NCBI GenBank assembly: GCA_024695605.1
Contig: JAILHW010000181.1
Span: 1 to 34,209 of the forward strand
From: Lachnospiraceae bacterium
GTDB lineage: Bacteria; Bacillota; Clostridia; Lachnospirales; Lachnospiraceae
Length of the DNA stretch: 34,209 bases
Direction: 5' to 3'
Part shown: in pieces, positions 15,918 through 21,791 of the stretch
How the letters are laid out: the number at the start of each line of letters is the position of its first letter
Numbering within the stretch: position 1 is the stretch's first letter
The notes under the pieces: generated by a model
What the model was told of the DNA's origin: nothing
Databases searched by the model: none
The model's input: only the letters and a program-made list of their open reading frames with translations
Position numbers and translations under genes: made by a program

Positions 15918-17153
15918 TCAGCTTCCCTTTTGCAAAAAGCGCTCCGGGATCCGGATCGCAAAGGCCTTCTCATAGGAAGCGATCGTCCCCTCTCCGGAAA
16001 GCTTTTTCCTGGGCCAGAGAGAGATCTCAAAGCCGTGAAGCTCTACGATCTTTTTGACAATGGAAAGTCCAAGCCCGCTCCCTCCGCGGCTGCTTCTGGA
16101 CTGATCGCCCATCACAAAGGGCTCAAACAGATGCTTTGCCATCTCCTCATCGATGGGATCTCCGTTATCGGCCACAAGGATCCAAAGATCATCCTCCCTC
16201 TTTTGCACAAACACGCCGACCGCGCTGCCTTCCCTGTTATGCCGGATGGCATTGGTCAACAGATTGGTGACGGAACGGGACAGCTGCAGGCGGTCCGCAG
16301 GGATCAAAATCGTCTCCTCCGGGATCTGTACCTCCGGCTCCATCCCCGCATCCTCAAAATCCTGATACTGCATCGCCACGCACTCCCGCACCAGCTCACA
16401 GATATCTGTCGTTTCCTTCTGAAGCGTAAAGCCCTCGCTGTCTGTTTTCACATAGTCAAACAGATACGTGATCAGCTCATTCATCCTCTGGGACTTCGCC
16501 ATGATGGCACTCAGGTATTCCTGCTTTTTCTCCTCCTTTACCAGGCCGTCCGAAATCGCCTTGGCATAGCCGTTTACGGTGGTGATCGGCGTCCGCAGAT
16601 CGTGGGCAATGTCCGAAAGCATCAGGTTGCGTTTTTGTTCATACTCCCGCTGCTTTTCCACCCGTCTGGTTTCAATCTTCTGAAACTGCCGGATCACGAC
16701 ACCGACATAATAGGAGCCCCCCAGAAGAATGGGCAACAGCAGCAAGACCAGGATCGCCAGCAGGCTTACAAGCAGCAGCGCTTCCTTGCCCATTGACATA
16801 TCCACCGCCACATTACCGCTTTCCATATGCCTGCTTGTCCCCAGCCGTTCGCTCAGCTCGGAAAAGCCCTGTGCCACATAGGTCTGAAAGCGTCCCGGCA
16901 TCAGGATCTGCAAAAGCTCTAAAAGCAACAGACCCAGCACCAGCAGCAAGGCACTGCCGATGCCCCACAGTCCTATCGTTTTCGGATCCCTTCCCCCGAA
17001 GAAATATCGCATGAGCAGCGGAAGCACGTACCGGTTCAAAAGAGAACTGATCCCGTACTCCGCAAGTGCCACAAGCACCAGGGTAGCCACAAAGGTTTTG
17101 ATCAGAAAAAGCTGTAGGTCCCTCAGTTGTTGTTTTTCTTCTTTATCGTTCAT
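15918..17153 (-). CDS. Membrane sensor histidine kinase without HAMP domain
   Basis: A 411-residue kinase. Three hydrophobic segments are visible (about 14-40, 60-85 and 124-154), the last two enclosing a short loop of about 40 residues. A linker 'RQFQKIETRRVEKQREYEQK' replaces a recognisable HAMP domain. The H-box 'SDIAHDLRTPITTVNGY' carries His184; the ATP-binding domain has the N-box 'VTNLLTNAIRHN' (295-306), 'DNGDPI' (329-334), an F-box 'LFEPF' and 'GSGLGLS' (358-364). It phosphorylates the response regulator encoded 20 bases upstream. The small extracytoplasmic region suggests sensing within the membrane or through a partner, for which the DUF975 protein of the same operon is a candidate (inference). 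Confidence 0.94.
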   Translation of the reverse strand: MNDKEEKQQLRDLQLFLIKTFVATLVLVALAEYGISSLLNRYVLPLLMRYFFGGRDPKTIGLWGIGSALLLVLGLLLLELLQILMPGRFQTYVAQGFSELSERLGTSRHMESGNVAVDMSMGKEALLLVSLLAILVLLLLPILLGGSYYVGVVIRQFQKIETRRVEKQREYEQKRNLMLSDIAHDLRTPITTVNGYAKAISDGLVKEEKKQEYLSAIMAKSQRMNELITYLFDYVKTDSEGFTLQKETTDICELVRECVAMQYQDFEDAGMEPEVQIPEETILIPADRLQLSRSVTNLLTNAIRHNREGSAVGVFVQKREDDLWILVADNGDPIDEEMAKHLFEPFVMGDQSRSSRGGSGLGLSIVKKIVELHGFEISLWPRKKLSGEGTIASYEKAFAIRIPERFLQKGS

Positions 17154-17173
17154 ATCTGATACCAGCCTGCAGG

Positions 17174-17854
17174 TCAGACGAGTCTGTATCCCAGTCCTCT
17201 CATCGTCTTAATGTATTCCGACGGGTCCTCGGACAGCTTGGAACGGAGCTTGGAGATACACACCATGATATTGTTGTCCGCCACGATATACGCCTCGCCC
17301 CAGCCGCATTCATACAGCTGCTGTTTGGTAAACACCTTGCCCGGATGACTCATGAACAGCTCCATCAGCTTGTACTCTACCGATGTCAGCTCGATGGGCT
17401 CGCCGTTCTTTTGCAGCAGGCAGGATTCGGGATCCAGCGTCAGATCCCGCACCTTGATCAGCTGCTTTGCGCTCTGATTGGCGCCAAGCGCGTGAAAGCG
17501 CCTAAGGTTGGAGTTTACCCTCGCTACGGCCTCCAGCGGATTAAAGGGCTTGGCCAGATAATCGTCCGCTCCCAGATTCAATCCCAGGATCTTTTCCGAA
17601 TCCGCATCCTTGGCTGACAGAATGATGACGGGAATATTGCTCTCCTGGCGCAGCTGTCTTAGCACCTGGTAGCCGTCCATCCCCGGCATCATGATATCCA
17701 GGATGCAAAGATCCGGACTCTGGGCACGCAGCAGACGGAGCGCGCCGGCTCCGTCCTCTGCTTCGGATACTTCATATCCTTCGTTTTCGAGATATAGTTT
17801 CAAAAGGTCTCTGATCTGCGGCTCATCATCCGCGATAAGAATCTTATATCCCAT
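17174..17854 (-). CDS. OmpR/PhoB family response regulator
   Basis: A 226-residue regulator with an intact receiver domain: acidic pair Asp10/Glu11, phosphoacceptor Asp53 in 'LCILDIMMPGMDGYQ', Ser80, and Lys102 in 'YLAKPF'. The C-terminal winged helix ends 'YIKTMRGLGYRLV' and includes 'IELTSVEYKLMELFMSHPGKVF'. Its ATG overlaps the stop of the DUF975 gene by one base (TAATG), so the two are translationally coupled. Its likely binding site is the CTTAAC direct repeat at 18923-18939 before the DUF975 gene, meaning autoregulation. It may also control the transporter genes upstream. Confidence 0.96.
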   Translation of the reverse strand: MGYKILIADDEPQIRDLLKLYLENEGYEVSEAEDGAGALRLLRAQSPDLCILDIMMPGMDGYQVLRQLRQESNIPVIILSAKDADSEKILGLNLGADDYLAKPFNPLEAVARVNSNLRRFHALGANQSAKQLIKVRDLTLDPESCLLQKNGEPIELTSVEYKLMELFMSHPGKVFTKQQLYECGWGEAYIVADNNIMVCISKLRSKLSEDPSEYIKTMRGLGYRLV

Positions 17855-18804
17855 TATACTGCCTCCGTCTCGATCGCTGCGACGTCTTCTTTGTCCTTCA
17901 GTGCATCATACAGGGCTGCTTTGGTAGCATGCTCATAAGGTGCTACGTAGAATACGGAAAGGATGCCGCATGTCAGAAGGGATAACAGCTCCCAGCCGAT
18001 GAAGGAAAGATCCAGTACGAATGCTCTCCACTTGTTGCCGGACATCATCTCTTTGCTCTTTGCAAAGGCTTCCTTGGTACTCATCTCAGGATGCTCTGCC
18101 ATCAGATAGGGGATCATGCGGTACTCATATCCCTTGATGATGCCGGGGATCACGAAGAGCAGGCTCCAAAGTACCAGGTACAGATCTCTGAAAAACAGGG
18201 TCTTTACAACATTTATATAGTTGTGATCAAATACGTACAGTACATTCTTTGCGATTTCTACGGGCTCATCCAGGTTTTTGGTGAAAAATCTCTTACAGCC
18301 TGCATCGATCGGGTTCAGCAAAAAGGCCGAAAGTGCAAATACGATCGCCATCACGATGGCAACTACGATGATTCCGATGATCACCGCTACTACGATCACG
18401 GCTGCAGGGATTTCATCCTTGACCGACTCTACCGCTTCGCCAAGCTCTTTCAGGTCCTCAGGATCTTCCACATTGATCAAAACGCCCTCGCCGTCCTTAG
18501 CTGCTTTTTCGATATCCTCAGCAGCCTCATCGATGTCTTTTTGTGCGTCCTTGACATCTTCCTTTGCATCCTCGATATCTTCCGCTACATCTTCGGATAC
18601 CTCACCGATCATTCCGGAAAGCTTTCCGTTGTCTTTTTCATTGTAGCTGTTTGTTAAGGGATTTGCGCCCCCGCCCCCGAAGCTTCCGGTGTATCCGCCG
18701 CCTCCTGCGATCACAGCGGCGATCAGTCCTACCAGGACCGCCTTCCAGTAATTGGCCTTAAAGCTTGTCTTACCTTTTTCTTTCAGTTCTTTTCTTGTCC
18801 ACAT
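17854..18804 (-). CDS. DUF975 family membrane protein with acidic coiled-coil loop
   Basis: A 316-residue polytopic membrane protein. The C-terminal two thirds match DUF975: 'LNPIDAGCKRFFTKNLDEP', then 'LWSLLFVIPGIIKGYEYRMIPYLMAEHPEMSTKEAF', then 'GNKWRAFVLDLSFIGWELLSLLTCGI' and an end 'FYVAPYEHATKAALYDAL'. The usual N-terminus 'RKELKEKGKTSFKANYWKAVLVG' is present. Between the first and second membrane helices lies a strongly acidic, repetitive segment (about residues 62-130, for example 'EDVAEDIEDAKEDVKDAQKD') that is likely helical and extracytoplasmic. DUF975 function is unknown. The gene leads a three-gene unit with the response regulator and kinase, with AGAGGAGGAA before its ATG and its own promoter. 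Confidence 0.9.
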   Translation of the reverse strand: MWTRKELKEKGKTSFKANYWKAVLVGLIAAVIAGGGGYTGSFGGGGANPLTNSYNEKDNGKLSGMIGEVSEDVAEDIEDAKEDVKDAQKDIDEAAEDIEKAAKDGEGVLINVEDPEDLKELGEAVESVKDEIPAAVIVVAVIIGIIVVAIVMAIVFALSAFLLNPIDAGCKRFFTKNLDEPVEIAKNVLYVFDHNYINVVKTLFFRDLYLVLWSLLFVIPGIIKGYEYRMIPYLMAEHPEMSTKEAFAKSKEMMSGNKWRAFVLDLSFIGWELLSLLTCGILSVFYVAPYEHATKAALYDALKDKEDVAAIETEAV

Positions 18805-18884
18805 AATCGTTCCTCCTCTTTATGTTGTCCGGCAGCCGAACCTCTTTGTCAGGTGCCTGTGGCCTGTTTGTTTTCTATGGCTCT

Positions 18885-18939
18885 ATCATAAAGGCGGAAT
18901 CTTTCGGGAAAAATCGAAGAACCTTAACGTTATCTTAAC
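18885..18939 (-). promoter_or_regulatory. Promoter with OmpR-type direct-repeat operator for DUF975-RR-HK
   Basis: On the minus strand the -10 is TATGAT (18885-18890), with only a weak -35 TTTTTC (18908-18913) 17 bases upstream. Nine bases further upstream are two direct copies of CTTAAC (plus-strand 18923-18928 and 18934-18939), spaced 11 bases start to start. That is the pattern bound by PhoP/VanR/OmpR-class regulators next to activator-dependent promoters. The response regulator encoded in this operon is the natural candidate. Confidence 0.6.
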
Positions 18940-18950
18940 GGTTGCAGTAT

Positions 18951-19020
18951 CCTTTCTGTAAGAACCTTTCTGTAGGATTCTCTCAGCAGGATTCTCTCAG
19001 CAGGATCCTATCTGCCGATA
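18951..19020. repeat. Five-copy degenerate 14-base tandem repeat
   Basis: Consecutive 14-base units start at 18951, 18965, 18979, 18993 and 19007, each of the form yCTyTCwGyAgGAT. Units three and four are identical (TCTCTCAGCAGGAT). The last unit overlaps the final codons and stop of the Big2/Fn3 gene. The array sits just upstream of the OmpR-type operator of the next operon. Confidence 0.8.
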
Positions 19021-19907
19021 TCCACCACGACCGCAGCGGATTTCTTTCCCTCCGTTGTGATCCCATGCACCGTCCGGCAGGGAACCACATAGATCTTATA
19101 GGTATATCCCAGGGCAGCGTACAGGGATGCCTTGGGCTTTTTTACGGTATCGACCAGCTGGGGCTTATTTTTCCCGCTTACGCAATACACCCGGTACGCA
19201 TTAGCCCCCTTTGCCTTCTTCCATTCCACATTGAAAAAGCGGATCTTCTGTCCTCTGTAAAAGGAAAACTTTCCCTTCGTAACCCCGGTGATCCTTGTCC
19301 CCTTCGGGGCGTTTGGCGCAGTAAACATGCGGACTCTCAGCGCATCCGCTCCATCCACCTTTCCAAGCGGGGTATTCACAAAGGCTGCGATGCGCACATC
19401 ATACCCCGTCTCCGGAGACAATTTCTTCAAAACAGCCTTAGTCTTCTTTGTCTCCCCTGCAAGGATGTAGGTGCCGCTTTCCTTTTCCTTATAATAAATA
19501 TGGTAGCCGTCGCAGCTTTTCGCTTCCTTCCAGGAGATCGCGATCCGGTCCTTCTTTGTTTTGCCCTGCGAAAGGCCTTTGATCTGTTTGGGTTTGACGA
19601 CCACCTGACAGGTTGCCTTCTTAGCCGGATCCGACGCATCGCTTACCGTGATCTCGGCATAGCCCGGCTTTTTGGCCGTAACAACGCCTCCGGCCACCGC
19701 TGCCACCTGTGCATCGGAGCTGCTCCAGGTAAGGCCTGCGGCAGGGACTCCGTCCGGCTGCAGGTTGTAGGTTTTGCCCTGCTCTGCATAAAGAATGGTC
19801 TGGACCAGCTTCAGGGAAGGCTCCGATGCCGCCACCGGCCGGGCTGTCCCTGTCAGGACCAGACAGATCAGACTTATCATTATCATATAGCAGGAACGTC
19901 TCTTCAT
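19008..19907 (-). CDS. Secreted Big2 and fibronectin type III domain protein
   Basis: A 299-residue exported protein. It has a signal peptide (Lys-Arg-Arg, hydrophobic core, cleavage near 'RPVAAS'), a bacterial Ig-like Big2 domain with 'LTWSSSDAQVAAVAGGVVTA' and 'GYAEITVSD', and two fibronectin type III-like domains. The Fn3 units are marked by 'IAISWKEAKSCDGYHIYYK' and 'FFNVEWKKAKGANAYRVYC'. There is no cell-wall anchor or enzyme domain. The ATG at 19907 lies 16 bases after the stop of the ABC-AbrB gene, so it is probably cotranscribed with the transporter and may act as a secreted or surface partner. Longer upstream starts would run back through the ATPase gene in another frame and were not used. 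Confidence 0.82.
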   Translation of the reverse strand: MKRRSCYMIMISLICLVLTGTARPVAASEPSLKLVQTILYAEQGKTYNLQPDGVPAAGLTWSSSDAQVAAVAGGVVTAKKPGYAEITVSDASDPAKKATCQVVVKPKQIKGLSQGKTKKDRIAISWKEAKSCDGYHIYYKEKESGTYILAGETKKTKAVLKKLSPETGYDVRIAAFVNTPLGKVDGADALRVRMFTAPNAPKGTRITGVTKGKFSFYRGQKIRFFNVEWKKAKGANAYRVYCVSGKNKPQLVDTVKKPKASLYAALGYTYKIYVVPCRTVHGITTEGKKSAAVVVDIGR

Positions 19908-19923
19908 ACTTCTTTCCATCCTA

Positions 19924-20976
19924 TTATTCTTCTTTTCCTGTAGCATCCGGTTCATCCGGCAAACTCTCTTCTTCTGCACTCTCCGTTCCGAGCTCCGCCG
20001 CTGCCCCATCACCATCATCCGGATCCGTCCCGGCATCCTCTTTGCGATTCGGATTGGATATGATGATCTTGCCGTCAACGACATCGATCTTGACATGGTT
20101 CGAATCGATCCCGGCAGCCTCCCGGATCTCCTTTGACAGGCGCACACGGCCCGCCTTATCCAGGACAGAGAACTCCTCATGCAGCTCCTCGGCCAGCATC
20201 GGCTGCGGCGCCTTCGGATCCGACATGATCGCCCCGGTATCCTCCACCAGATCCTTATCCTTCAGGATACGTTCGGAGGAGATCTTGCCGTCGGAGATCA
20301 TCACAACGCGGTCTACGCGGTCGGCCAAAGACAGATCGTGGGTTACGATCACAATGGTGATCCCCAGCTCGCGGTTCAGCTTGCGAAAAAGCATCTGCAG
20401 ATTGACAACATTGTTTTTATCCACCGCTGCCGTCGGCTCATCCATCAGGAGCATTTCCGGCTGGTTGGCCAGTGCCGTGGCAATGGCAACTCTTTGCTGC
20501 TCACCTCCGGAAAGCTGCTCGGGATAGGCATTGATCTTATGCCCGAGGCCCACCTGCTCTAACAGGGAAACGGCACGCTCCCGCTTTTGCTTGCGGCTCA
20601 TTTTGGTAAACATCAGGGGCAGCTCCACATTTTCCACAGCTGTCAGATAGAACAGCAGATTGTCGGTGATCTTCTGCCAGACAAACCCGATATGCTCGTT
20701 GCGATATTTCGCAAGCTTTCTTTCGCTCATATCCGCCAGATTTTCCCCATTAAAAAGTGCCACGCCGGCGCTTGGCTTATCCAGACCGCCGAGGATCGAC
20801 AACAGCGTGGACTTTCCACTGCCGGATTTTCCGATGATGGCCATCAGCTCACCCTTCTGGATCTCCAGCTCAAGTCCCTGCAGGGCCATCACCTCAACAC
20901 CGTCGGATTTGTAGATCCGCACCAGACCATCGCAGGTAATATATGCACTTTTTTCTTCTACTGCCGCTTCCTTCAT
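19924..20976 (-). CDS. ABC transporter ATPase fused to a SpoVT/AbrB-like domain
   Basis: A 350-residue protein. Residues 10-235 are a LolD/MacB-type ABC ATPase: Walker A 'GKSGSGKS' (49-56), signature 'LSGGEQQ' (155-161), Walker B 'MLLMDE' (175-180) and H-loop 'VTHD'. Residues 268-308 look like a swapped-hairpin AbrB domain: 'FSVLDKAGRVRLSKEIREAA' followed by 'HVKIDVVDGKIIISNP'. An acidic Glu/Asp/Ala tail (309-350) follows. The ATG at 20976 has AAAGGAAA six bases upstream; a TTG at 21000 lacks one. Such a domain could allow dimerisation or DNA binding, which is unusual for a transport ATPase. It lies 139 bases after the first ATPase gene, so it could power the same permease or another one. Confidence 0.9.
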   Translation of the reverse strand: MKEAAVEEKSAYITCDGLVRIYKSDGVEVMALQGLELEIQKGELMAIIGKSGSGKSTLLSILGGLDKPSAGVALFNGENLADMSERKLAKYRNEHIGFVWQKITDNLLFYLTAVENVELPLMFTKMSRKQKRERAVSLLEQVGLGHKINAYPEQLSGGEQQRVAIATALANQPEMLLMDEPTAAVDKNNVVNLQMLFRKLNRELGITIVIVTHDLSLADRVDRVVMISDGKISSERILKDKDLVEDTGAIMSDPKAPQPMLAEELHEEFSVLDKAGRVRLSKEIREAAGIDSNHVKIDVVDGKIIISNPNRKEDAGTDPDDGDGAAAELGTESAEEESLPDEPDATGKEE

Positions 20977-21031
20977 TGAGATTTCCTTTGTTTTTTGCAA
21001 TTTCGCGCTTTGTTAAGTCCAGTTTTAATTA

Positions 21032-21088
21032 TTGATATTTTATCAAAGACGGGCGTTATCTTTCTTTTCGATTTCTTAAATCACCCGT
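21032..21088 (-). promoter_or_regulatory. Hairpin and palindrome between the two ATPase genes
   Basis: In the leftward transcript ACGGGUG (21088-21082) can pair with CGCCCGU (21055-21049) with one G-U pair, and GAUUU/AAAUC forms an inner hairpin. Next comes a perfect TTGATA-TTT-TATCAA palindrome (21032-21046). The T-run after the stem is poor, so this could be a weak terminator or attenuator, or an operator for the downstream ATPase gene. Confidence 0.35.
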
Positions 21089-21115
21089 GTTATCCATATT
21101 CTTCGTCGTTCTATT

Positions 21116-21790
21116 CTAGAGGCGGATCAGCATGTCAGCCATCTGGGCCAGCTTCAGATCATGGGTGGTCATGATGATGGAAATACCCTCTTTCTCGGCA
21201 AGGTCCTTAAACAGCTGTGCAATATGATGCCCCGACTCCGTATCCAAAGCTCCGGTGGGCTCATCCGCAAACAGCACAGGTGGACGATGGGCCATCGCTC
21301 TGGCGATGGCGATCCTCTGTCTCTCGCCACCGGAAAGCTGAACAGGATAGTGGTTGCCGCGCTCTGCAAGTCCCACAACCTCCAAAACCTCCCGGATCCT
21401 CTCCTCACGGCCCTGCTTGACGCCGGCCGTACGAAGACCGAAATCAATATTTTCAATGGCCGTCATGGAAGGGATCAGGGCAACCGACTGAAACACGAAG
21501 CCCATCTGATTCCGGCGAAGCTTTTCCTTTTCCTTCGGATTCATCAGACTGTATTCCCGGTCCAGAAGACGGACAGAGCCCTCATTGAAATCATCCAGCG
21601 TACTGAGCACGTTAATAAGCGTCGTTTTTCCGGAACCGGAACGGCCCATGATCATGATCAGCTTCCCCTTGGGGAGCCTTAGATCCAGATGATCCAGAAC
21701 CGTCAGATCGCTCCCGTCGCCAAGACGGTAGCTCTTTACAAGGCCGTCAGTGGTTACGATATATTCTGTTTGTGTTTCCTGCTCATGCAT
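21116..21790 (-). CDS. ABC transporter ATPase (MacB/LolD type)
   Basis: A 224-residue ATPase with Walker A 'GRSGSGKT' (49-56), Q-loop 'FVFQSVALIPSMTAIEN', signature 'LSGGERQ' (152-158), Walker B 'VLFADEP' (171-177) and H-loop 'MTTHD' (207-211). It ends soon after the H-loop, a short form of the LolD class. The ATG at 21790 lies one base after the permease stop (TGATATG), with GGAG eight bases upstream, so it is tightly coupled to the permease and is its most likely ATPase. A TTG at 21805 overlapping the permease is a poorer start. Confidence 0.95.
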   Translation of the reverse strand: MHEQETQTEYIVTTDGLVKSYRLGDGSDLTVLDHLDLRLPKGKLIMIMGRSGSGKTTLINVLSTLDDFNEGSVRLLDREYSLMNPKEKEKLRRNQMGFVFQSVALIPSMTAIENIDFGLRTAGVKQGREERIREVLEVVGLAERGNHYPVQLSGGERQRIAIARAMAHRPPVLFADEPTGALDTESGHHIAQLFKDLAEKEGISIIMTTHDLKLAQMADMLIRL

Positions 21791-21791
21791 A

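Noticed and set aside
18951..19020. CRISPR array
   Set aside because: The 14-base units are contiguous with no spacers, and no cas genes are present.
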